Below, one piece after another: positions 32,351 through 44,300 of a stretch of 64,000 nucleotides of DNA. Position numbers and translations under genes: made by a program. The notes beneath the pieces were generated by a model that was not told the origin of the DNA, made no database searches, and was given only the letters and a program-made list of their open reading frames with translations. Source of the DNA: Conoideocrella luteorostrata. Lineage: Eukaryota; Ascomycota; Sordariomycetes; Hypocreales; Clavicipitaceae. Where the stretch lies: positions 1 through 64,000 of the forward strand of contig JASWJB010000018.1 in assembly GCA_032433595.1 (NCBI GenBank), in the 5' to 3' direction. Each line of letters begins with the position of its first letter. The first letter of the stretch is position 1.

Positions 32351-35300
32351 TCACCTCTCCTCAATCAACTTAACCAATTCCGCGCCAAAATGCTCCATAA
32401 ACTTCGTGACCAACCCTTGGTCACCACGAAGAAGGTCCTCGTCACCACTCACATTGACACTTATATTTCCTTTCTGTTGGACCAGGATATTAAAGTAGAA
32501 CTGCTGGTCATGTATAGAAGATGTGTCCATATCATCAACGGTCGTAACAATTGATGACGGCGCCATCTTCGTGAAATACTCTGAAGCGAGTGGCCCGCCA
32601 AGTTTGTGACGCTGCAGAATTTGCGCTTTGTTATTGTGATTTGATCCTGCCCCGGAGTCGATCTCCGAGTAGAGGACATTGATGTAAGAGTTAAACTTAG
32701 GGGACAACTTGTGCAGGTTTTCAGCCTGGGCGAACTTGGTGAGTTGGGCCAGATGACCGTGTACAGCATCAAGCGATTGCTGCTTGGATCGTATTGTCAA
32801 GTCCACGCTCATAGGTACTACGGCCATGGTTGGAACACTTATGCCCGTGAGGTCGAGAGTGTGTTCGCCATCAGCGGAAGACAGCGAACGCGAGGAATGG
32901 TTCAAGCCAAATGTGGGCTGCAAGCAACTAGTTAGCAGGCCAAGTGCGCGAGCATATGCGACGATGATTGTGGCAGACGTGTATGCTTTGCTATTGGAAG
33001 GGCAGTGGATGGCATCGGCGATGCGTTGCGGTAGAATGTCTGTGTAGGCTGCCTTAAAGTGCGGCCCTAGTGGTGCTTTGCTTCCATCCATTGCCACATA
33101 TCCGGACTGGACGATTGTGTCTTGCGCCTTGGCTAGGTGCTGCCTCCAATACTGTTGTTCGGCTTTCGGCTGCCTAAAGTTGGTGATTTCCTGAATGGAG
33201 TGCTGGACGGAGGGAAGGGCTTGCAAGGATTCAGTGACGAACAAGCTAGCAAGGTCCCTTTGGATCATTTTGATACTCCACCCATCATACAGGGCGTGGT
33301 GCACCCGAAGAACAACTGCCTTTCCGTCGGAAGCTTCGAGGAAAGAAAGACGAGCTGGAGGTTCCTTGAGATCGGATGGTCTGGTGTTGCCCTCCCGAAC
33401 GTGGTTTTGAATCAACTCTTGAACCGAGATTGTGCTGTCCGAAACCGTTGTGAAGCGCGCGGCTGCAGAGACACTCTCGCTGAGAGTAACCTGGAACAGC
33501 TCCAAAGAGTCACCCGTCTGAACAAAGGTAGTTCGCAATATTTCATGTGCTTGGCAAAGTTCTGCCCAATAGCCAGTCATCTTCTCTGTGTTGATGGATT
33601 CATCGTTAACCCGGTATGCCCAAGGGGCTTCAAAGAATCTCTTTCCGTTGTGCACCCATTGTTGCAAGGTACCCCGTTGTCCTGGCAGGATAGCCGAGAC
33701 AGACTTGATATGTTCCTCTGCCAGGCCAAGCTTGTCGGCGACCAATCTTTTGAGACCCCGAACTCGGTCAGGGAGCCGCTCTTTGTGTTGCTTGATCCCA
33801 TTCGTCTTTATCGATACCGATTTCTCGACTATGTCTTGAACACTGGCGCCTCTGATGATTTCAAAAACGCTCGCATGAATGCCCATCTTCTTCCTCAACA
33901 AGCTAGAGAAACGAATGGCTGAGATGGAGTCCAGCCCAATATTGACCAGCTTGGTTCTGTACTCAATGTCCCTCCCGCTGATCTTGTCCCCAACTACGTC
34001 TTTCACGATTTTCAGAATAGCTTCAGCCTTTACCGTCGACCCATTCAGTTCTGCACCCCTAGTGTTCCCCTTCGTGATGTTCTTCGCGGTTCCAGATTCT
34101 TTCTCCCTCGAGGTGGCTGCCAGATGTACTTTTGCGGGGTCCAGAGCCGAACTTTGTAAATTTTCTGATGCAACGTACTGCAAAGCACATTCCAACTGCG
34201 TACCGAGGGTTTTCATCTTCTCTTCGTTCACCTTGGCTCGCAACGCGCCGTGCAGGGTTCCGTCTTTGATGCGGAAGCTGACAATGAAGGGGTAGTCATC
34301 GTAGGCAGGCCCTTTCTCCTCATCTTTCAAGTTGTCTTGTAATTGGGCTCGAGCAGGTACGAGAAGGTCTTTGGTTGAGTTGCTTCTTTCTGAGGATATA
34401 ACACCGTCAAATACGAACAAGCTCTGGAAAAGACCGGCGGATGTGTTGACACCGTCAGCTCTTGACGATCTCCAGGCCGTCTGTATCGCCCTCAATGACG
34501 CCATTCCATTAGTACCTCGGGCATTGTCCCCTAGCGTCTGCAGTCGAGACAAAGCCTGGTTGATGCTGACGGTACCCGACTGACTCGTAAGCTTAAGGCG
34601 TAGAGGAATTGTGTTGATGACCGGCCCCATTACGGCAGCCTCACTTTCATCGCCGCTTGTCGTAACGACCTCTCCAAGGACGACATCTGCTTGCTCGTAG
34701 AGAGACTCGCATAGAACCTTGGCCCAGCTGAGCTGCATAGCCACTTTGAGACTGACGCCTGCCGCTCTGCATTTCGTTTGCAAGCTCAACAGCTCTGTGT
34801 CGTTTACGGTGAAATAGAAGGAAGACGAAGCATGCAAAGAGTCACCAGAGACGTCAACAGGCTCATACGTGTAGTCTTGTACTGTACTTGTCCAGAATGC
34901 GACCGCACTTTTCTGCGCTAGGGCAGACGACTTAGCAAAGGGACGGAACAGGTACTGTACAGCCTGCTGCTCATCTCGATCCTCTTCAAGGCCGGCAAGG
35001 CGTTTAGCGTAGTATTTATTCAAGAGTCGCCACAGAGCCTGGATGGACTCTGCATCATATAAGGCGTGGTGTATCGTGAGCTGGACTACACCAGATTTGG
35101 ATACATACCAGTTGACAAGATCACTCTGCTCTGTAGGTGAGACAACACCAACCCACGGCGCATCGTCATTCTGGGTGAAGATGAAACGGGATCTGAGGAT
35201 CTCGCAAGCTTGCACGGCATCCTTAACGGAAGCGAAGAAATGCCCAAAGCTGGGACTGTCTTGCTTAAGTGCGATCTCAGATAATTGCATCTTGTGGGTG

Positions 35301-38300
35301 TACATGTATGCATTGTCCTTAATAGCCAAGGATGCGCTTAGCATACCCTCTTGGAGTGGTGTGGCAACAAAGAGAAGATCATTTGCCAGCATTTGCAAGG
35401 TCTGCTCATACGGCGCATGACCACCTGCAGACTTGTTCCTTTGAACAAGCTCGCCGTTTTCATGCCCATTATTGTCACCGTTGATCCTAGGGGTATTACG
35501 CTGGCTCTTTGCCTGGTGAACAAGTGCTGCAACGCCTTGCACAGTACGCGCTCGAATCACAGCGTTGGGTGCGATCTTGATTCTCTCGGATTTATAAATG
35601 AGCTTGATAAAGGGAAGCACATTGATAGAGTCGATACCAAGCTGGTAGAGAGACGTTGTCTCGGGATTCTTAGCCTTGGTCTCGGCTTCATCCAAACGTA
35701 AGAGGTGACATGCAGCATGCTGCACGCAAGCCAAAGCCGCGTCAAAATCCTCGCCTGATGATCGAGGTTCGGACTTTGTGGACGTAAAATTGGGCATGCC
35801 ATTGGGTATAACGGTAGTAGTTTCATACCTCACGGATGCGAACTGTTCGACTGTAGCGGTGGTATTCGCGGAGGAAGCAACAACCTTTTCAAATAGAGTC
35901 CCAACGTTCTCAAGCTGTGCTTCTGTCAGAACGCCGGCGGACGCAAGAGATAAAACGATCTTGCCATCAGCATGAAGGTCAACGTCAATAGCCAGGGCCA
36001 AATCACCCTTGGATTTGCCAGGCAGAGGAGTCATGTGGCCCAGTGCGGAGCTCGCACTCTTTGGCGCGTCATCTTCTGGGACGAAGTTGATGGTTAGAAG
36101 GCTGTCGAAGAGCTTCTGCTCAAGGCCAACCCAGCGTTGGATCTGACCGGCGGTTACGAGCGGCATATTGCCTTGGCAAGCATCTGCATGACTCTGTTGA
36201 ACTCTGTGTGCCAACTGAGGCAACGTCTCGCTCGCGCCCTCAAGTCTAACTGTATGAATGACAGTATTAAGACACGGCCCGACAAATTCACTTATGTCCT
36301 CAACAACGTGGCTCAGAAGGGGTCGGAGAGACATGGTAAATCCGTAGGCAATGGATGGACTCTTGGTTAGACTTGCGAGGCAGAGCGTAGTGGCAAGCTG
36401 GAAGGCGGTGGACATGGATACCGATTCTCCCTGCTGTTGCTTGGTCTTGATATCCGCTGTTGTGTAGGCAAAAGGCCGGGTTAAGCGGACTATGGTGTCC
36501 TTCTTAGCTTCAATGGTGTCTGTACCGACGCGGCAGGGCTGAATATCGTGTAATTTGGCCTGCCATGAGCGTTTGACGGATTGGGTCTCTTCATCAGTTA
36601 GATGGCATTGGTTAGCTAGGCGCCGAAGAGTAGAGAGACTTTGGTTGTCGTAGGTTTCAGCTTTGCCGCAATTGGTGTAAGCTTGCTCAACCTTATTTCT
36701 GAGCGTTGCGATGGCTGTACCATCATACAATGCATGGTGCACTTTCAATGAGACGATTATCTTGGTGGACGCTTGATCTTCTTGAATCTGGAGGCGGATA
36801 GGTGGGCGAGAGCTCATCTGCGAAACGATAGCGGCAGCATCATCCTGACCATCAAAGGGTGATGGTGGTGACTCCAACACAACCTGGAAGATCTGGCCAT
36901 CCTGCTCACGCTGGACGAAGCAGGTACGCAACATGGCTTCCGCAGAGATAACTCGTGTAGCCAACGTCTTCCATTGAGCAACGTCTGTGCCGAATGCAAG
37001 TTGATAGTTGAACTGCGTCACGTAGGGAACATCCATGTCAGCGTCTATCATCTCTCCATCTGACATGGAGTCCAGCCAATTGAGAGAGAGAGCGACCAGG
37101 GATGATTGAAGGGGAAGACAAGGGAGAACTGCTGCAACATTTACCCCATGTAGACTACTCGCACTGGGTCCAAGGTCGTCGAGACTCCACGTCAGCTCCG
37201 TCGCCGGGGCGTTCTGGGTACAAGTCACGGTGGCATCGGCCGTCCGGGCGAGCGAGCCTACTGTGCACGAAGGAGAAAGCAAGTCTACCAATGTAGCCTT
37301 AACAAAGCCGCGATTCTTGAGAACCATCACCAGATGCACACCTGAAAGGCTGTCGATGCCCAAGCTACGGATACTGCTCGTTGATGCGGCATTAGATGCG
37401 ACCTTGTTGCCTATGACCTCCTGGAGCGCTGCCACAACCTCCAGCTCTGCTCCGTTCAGGGGGGCGGCAGGTCGATGTTCTGTAGATAAACTTGGAGCAT
37501 TGACAGCACTGTTTGGAGAGCTTTGTTGAAGGGCCACAAAGTCATTTGCCAAGTTGATGAGGCTCTTGCTATCGATTTTGCCGGACGCTGCCAGGTAGGG
37601 AATCTTGGACACCCACATCATTTCGGGAATCATAAAGGCGGGAAGGCCTTCTTGGCATGCCTTCTCTACTGCTGGGAGTAAAGATTGCAAGGCTTGGCTC
37701 GGTTGCGACAGCAGTTCAGGCTCAGCGTCGAGCTCCGCCTTGAGTAGAGTGCTCGTCTTACGTGCCAAGAAGCCCATGAGTCGCTGGTTAACAACTGCGG
37801 CGGCAACGTCCAAGCCTCCTTGGTCGGCAACGGTTTTCTTAATATACGCCTCAACTTCACTAATCTCGAAGCGCTGACCACGAATCTTGGTCTGTTGGTC
37901 CCTCCTTCCGAGAAACTCGAAAGAGCCATCATGCATCATTCTCATTATATCACCCGTCCTGTAAATGCGCTTCCCATCGCAACCTCCCAGTAATTTGGTA
38001 TGCTGAAAGCCCTTGGCATTTTCTTCAGGTCTGTTAAGATAGCCCACGGCCACCTGCGGACCAGCAATGCAGAACTCACCAGGCTGCCCCTTACGGGCAA
38101 CTACTTGTTTGCCGCCGTCATCGGGTACGAGGAGAATAGCCTCCAAACCGCGCAGTGGCACTCCCAAGTTGCGTGAGTTGGAGTGGGGACCTACAATGTG
38201 ACTCAAGCACCCGATGGTGGCCTCAGTTGGTCCGTAGAAGTTCATAAGGGCCGCCTTGGGTCGTCCGGTGTTCAATTGCTCAAACAGCTCGTGAGACGCC

Positions 38301-41300
38301 TTTTCACCACCGAACGTCAAGACCCGCATGGAAGGCACATCTTGGAGACGCAAGCCCAGCTGCTTCAGCACAGAGGGCACAGATCCCATGTGCGTAATTT
38401 TTACCTCGTTAATGACTTGCTGTAAGCTGGCGAAAATACCGTTCCGGTCCTTGCCGATGGCGGAACGGAAACCGAGGTGCCACGGCGCGAACATGGAGGT
38501 GAGATGTGTATCAAAGGCTCTAGACGCGACGTTGAGGTATTTTCCAACACCTCCAAGACTGGCTGTGTCTTTATTAGCTTCAATGAGGCGTTTGGTCATG
38601 GAAGAAATGAAATGGAGCAGGTTTTCGTTCGTGATTCGGACACCTTTGGGACGGCCAGTCGAGCCAGACGTGTACAGGAGGTACCCTCCGTCACCAGTTT
38701 TGGTGCCGTCCACATGTTTCGTGAAGGTATCTGGCCAAGTTCGAATCACATCCAGCTCGTCGTCGCCTTCAGGGAGGAAAAATACTGGAGGGTCATTATC
38801 TGGATCCAAATTCAGATCCCCGACTAAGTCTTCCGTAGTAAGAACAAGCTTGGCGTTCGCATCACGAACTAGGAGCTGCTTCCTGGCTGCAGGAAGATCC
38901 CCGTCGATGGGAAGATATATGAAGCTGCATTTAAAAATAGCTAAGATGGCAGCCAAAGACTTGGTGTCTCTCCCGAGATATAGAGCAACTACGTCGTCGG
39001 GCTGAAGGTTCGATTTGTGGCTATGCAACGTGGAAGCAATTGCGTTGACGAGAACCTCCAGTTCAAGATACGTGAGGGTCTTGGTAACAATTTTGTCATT
39101 ACCATCATCGTCATCCTCCAAGAAGATTTCCTCAACTGCAATCCAGTCAGGACGCTCGGCCGCCTGCTTAGTGACCAGCTCCGCCGGGTTCCTCGCAATG
39201 TCCGTCCCAACAAGGGTGGCACTTTCACCACAGATAGACGTGAGGTCGCGACTCATATAATTGCTGAGTTGATCCAAATGCGCCTTGGGGTGATCCAACA
39301 TGGCACGAGCTTGGTCCAGGGTTTGGTCGAGCATGAGCTCCAGCATCGCCTGCGAAATGAGGCGGGCATTACCGGTCAGCTCGATAATGTTTTCGGCCTC
39401 AAATATGTTCAGGGCCATAGGATGCTCGACATTCAATGACAGAGCCTGTCCAATCTCACGGAAAACTTCAAGTCCAATATCGAAGTTATCGTCATTGTCG
39501 TCGTCTGCAGGGTGGTAGACGAATAGGGCTGGGAAGGGGGCATGGTCATGCCCGCTACCCTCATTAACCATCTTCTTAATATCTACAGGATGCAATCTAT
39601 GGGCGCTTTGACCCAAACTCGAAGCATCACGGCCCATATCAGCCCAGAGTTCTTCGGCACTCGAGACATGCGCGCGAACAACGACCGGCAGCGTGGCCAT
39701 GGCAGGACCCACGACTCGAGCAAGGTCTGGATGCAAGATTCGCTGCGAGACGGTCTGGCCAAGGACGATAGTTTTCAGCTCGAGAGTGGCCGCCAAAACA
39801 CAGCCGAAAGCAGATTGCACAAGTCGTGGCAGGTCAGGCGCACCAGCTCGGCGCTCAAGCAGCCGGCCAGGGACGGTCCGCTTGGCAGAAAGAATTGTTT
39901 GTGCTTGTTTCTGACGAGATTCTGTTAGATCAGGGAACGGCGCATTCAGAGCACCATCGGTTTCCACTAGGCCATGCAGGCGTTTAGTCCACACAGAGAT
40001 AGCCTCGTCACGTTGGGAAATAGATGGCAACAGACCAAGCTCCATGCCTCTTGCCATTTGCAGAGTGGCCTTGCAAACCTCAGAAGCTTGCTCCGGGTTA
40101 CGGTATAGGTCTGCAACAATCTTAAGAAGCATAATGGAAGCTGCCCCGTCATGGAGCGCGTGATGCATACTTAGAATCATCGTGTTGTTGCCTTCGGAGA
40201 AAGTAACGGCCCATGGGGGATTAGATGCGTTGGTTCCTAGAGGTGCTAATTTCTCTTGTATTTCCTTTGTGACGGTAACTAGACTCTCTCTATCTGCGTT
40301 CCGAAGCGTTGTCCAGTGAACAATCGGTTTGTCGAGTATAAGCTGGAGTATGGTGGCGTCGACGCCTTGCTGGCGGGCCCATTGCCTACTGCTCGGGACC
40401 TTGCTGCTTTCATCCTGAACAGAAAGCTGCGATAGCGGTGCAAACACTGTTCGGAGGATATCAAGTCGAGCAGCAGCAGCAGTCCATGCAGCCTTCAGAC
40501 GAGAAGTATCAATCTGACCAAGATGGCTGAGGTCAAAGATGCGGTGCGACCAGTACGCTCCTGTCTCAACCATCGTTTCCACGATGAGTGATTCCTGGAC
40601 TGGTGTAGCAGGCAGAATGTAAGAAGTGTTTTTGGGCCGCAGTTCCCCATGAAGATGTTTCGTCAGTTTTTTCCTCAGAAGAGCCACCCACGAAGCTTCG
40701 GAAGCTGACCTGACCTTCGCGTCGATCCCTGGTGTCGTCTTGATGGAGTCCAGAACGGTACCAACCAGTTCTCCAAGAGTCTGGCATCGCATCAAGTCCA
40801 GAACACCGGCAGTGCATTTTATTTGACGTCGTAACGCCCAGGCCAACTTTGTGACTTGCAAGGAGCTGAAGCCTAGACTAGCCAGACTGTCATCTGGGGA
40901 AAGGGGCTCGATTGGCACTCTGAAGTTCTCTGCGATAACCTTGACCACAGGAAGCTGATCTTCGGGCCATTCCACTTTGGCAATCAAGCCATCATTAGCT
41001 ACGACTTCGCGCCCTGCAGCAACATCAAGATTTGCTTTATTGTAAATATCATGCAGCTTTTTTCGATCGACCTTATTGGAAGCTGTACGCGGCATGGTGG
41101 TGTCCAGCACAACTATGTGGCCAGGGACCATGTATGCTGGCAGCACTTCCCTCGCCTTCTGAAAGACTTGCGTTCGGATCTTACTTGTGTCGACATCGTT
41201 TCTCTTGACGGAGACAAAGGTGACCACAACTTTATGGTTGGCATCGCCACCACTGGCTTCCGGGCGGGGCAGGTAAAGTGTCTCAAAATGCTCGACGCCT

Positions 41301-44300
41301 GGCTCCGAATCCTTGACGATGGCACAGGCCGCACTGATTTCACTCAGCTCGATACGAATACCCGTGATCTTGACCAAATCGTCATTCCGACCTAAGAACT
41401 CAAAGCCGTGATCGTTTAGGCGTACCATGTCTCCAGTTAAGTAGATACGCTCATCAATGCCGTGGCCACCTTGGATGAATGCCTTAGTAGTCTTGGCTTC
41501 ATTGTTGAGATAACCCTTGCCCACCTGAGCACCGCCAAGCGCCAACTCACCCACACCATAGCGAGGAACAAGTTCCCATTGTTTCTCCTGTGCATCCCCT
41601 GGGCTCTCGACTTGACGAACAACGTACGCTGTACAAGGCGTCAACGGGAAACCAACGTTGGCTGCCTTGGCTTTGTCGCAGCTTTTCCCAAAGAACTGTC
41701 TCATAGTTGATACGACCGCATTTTCTGCCGGACCGTACGTATTATACGCTTTCCGGACGATTCCTGACGCGGCCCAAGCTTCGGCAACGTCTTCAGTCAG
41801 TTTCTCACCGATGAAAGTAACAAATTGTAAGGTTGAGCCCCTGATTTCCTCAACATCAATGCTTGCGCCAAAAGACGGGGTGAGATGAGCGTGCGTCGGG
41901 CATGACTTGTTCACAAATTCAGTGAATGTGCCCAATACTAGTTCTCGTGTACCACTAATCACAGCACCACTCAAACCCCAAGTGAAGAACAGATCTTGGA
42001 CAAACACGTCGAAGCTATAGGATGATAGCTGCAGCGTGCGTACCTGGCCGTCCTTCTTATCGTGCTCCACCTGAACTTGAAGATCACGCATAGCATTCGC
42101 AGCAGCATAGTGCTGAATCATAACGCCTTTGGGCTCACCGGTTGTTCCCGACGTCCAGAGCAGGTAGGCAAGGTCCTGTCCCCCAATACTAGAACGCGAC
42201 GCCTGGATACTGCGGCGCGGTTTGGCTCTTACAGATGTCTTGTTGTTGATGTACTGGTCCACGAGGATTACACGTACACCAGCAAGACTTTCGTGAGCCA
42301 AGCACGGCTCGACCAAGGGGAAAGAGTCGGTAGTTGTTAGAAGGACTTTGCCCTGTGTTCTGGCAATCAAAGAGGTCCGTCTCTGAACTGGTGAGGTTTC
42401 GTCGATAGGAGACCAGGCAGAGCCAGCCTTGAGAATGGCGAGAATGGAGATGTACAGCTCAACACTACGCTGCATACAGATAGGAATGATATCAACGTCT
42501 TCTTCACGCAGAATGTTCGCCAGGCTATTAGCCTTGACGTCGAGCTCTGAGTATGTTAACTCGACGGGCGGGGCATCGAGAGCCGTGTAGAAACTCAAGG
42601 CCAAGAGATCTGGTGTTGCTGCAGCCTGATTCTCGAACTGAGCATGGAGAACCTCCACACGTTCCTGCATCTGACGCTCCTTTTCCGCCAAATCTTCAGT
42701 TGGTACTGGGATTGTGCCCTCCATAGACAGCAAACTCCTGGGCAGATGAGCCGGTAGGATTTGCACAAGGTCGTCGCCCTTGGAGTTGAGCAGTATTTTC
42801 GTCATTGCTGCTAGTTGCTGCACAATAACTCGGGCAGACGTATCCGATAGAGCGTCATCACGGTAGGTAAGCTTGAACGATATGTTCTCTGTTTGGCAGG
42901 CGTCAGAGGAAAGGCCAGCCGGGAAAACCTCAGCAAAGATGTCGAAATCGTAGCGGATTGCCGGGTGTCGCACCTCAGCACGTGTCCAGGGTGCCTCTTC
43001 CGCTGCGTCCTGAGCTTGCCATGAGCCAGCATCTGGAGGAGAATATGCCTGTAGAGCCAAGGCAGTGTTGTACGGTAACGTTTCAAATATTCCGAAAGAC
43101 ATGTTGCGGTGGCTTTGAGCAAACCTGGAGCTGTTGGTGAGACCATTAAGCAGCTCATGCACAGTCTGACGGTCAGGTAGTGCGACCCGGCACGGCACCA
43201 CGGAGAAAGTCGGTGCATGAGTAGCCTCGTGCTGGCCAGAGATGACGCTTCCAAATACAATGTCCCCAGTGTTTGCTTCTGAGAATATTTGCAGGAGCAA
43301 AGACCAAGATGCCTGCAAGACAGATAGTGGCGAAGCGCCGAGAGCCCTGCTTTTGTCTTCCAGCGTCTGCCATTGCAGATCGCTGGCAAACTGGACCATG
43401 GCATGCCCGTAATCGACTGGGATGCCCGGGGCAACTGAGCCTATATTATTCCCGCTCAATGCTTGAAAGCGCTCGACCTCCCAGTCTTTAAGCGCCTCCT
43501 GCCATTGCTTATCCGTTTCAGTGTCCACGCCAGAGGCCCAGTCTAACACGGCATCCTTAACACCAGGTCGTGGCATTGGGTTGAGCCCTGCATATTCCCT
43601 GGAAATGTCCCTGAGCAGCACCTCTATCGACGCGCCGTCACAGAGACAGTGTGCCACACTGATCACAAGCAATCCATTACCACCATCAGACTCAGTGCCG
43701 GGTTGGACAATCTGAACGTAGTATAACTTCTGTGACTCAAAGTCCAGGTACCGATGAGCCAGATCGAGCCATTCTTTAGCAGTGTTGGCGGTATTGCCCC
43801 GTCTACGCACGACTCTGGGGTTGGTGTCTATCCATCTGCGCCAGACGTCAGGCTTCAAGACGACAAGAGCAAACGGTGATAGTTTATCGTCACATGAAAC
43901 CATAGCACACCTATAGATGGCTTGTCGATCAAGAACGGCATTAATGGCCTTCTCAAGAGCCTCGGGCGAGACACTTGTCAGGAGGGGCAGAACTGTATGG
44001 CTGACATAATTGCGTCGATCCATGGCAAAGCTTACAGCCAGCTGACTTTGTGTACTTGTCGCAGGCAACACCATCTCAACGTCGGTTTTGTTGATGGAAC
44101 CGAGCTTGTCGATCGACTCCGACGTGTTGCGAAAAGCAAAGTCAGCGATTAGTCGCTTCGCTTTGGCTTTGTCTACGGCTTGTTCCGCGGAGGCATTATC
44201 ACTCAACGCTAAAGTGAAGAAGACAGATCGAATGCTGGCTTTGGGGTCGAGTAACAAGCCCAATGACGGCTGCAGATGCTTCGACTCTGGCCACCGGTTC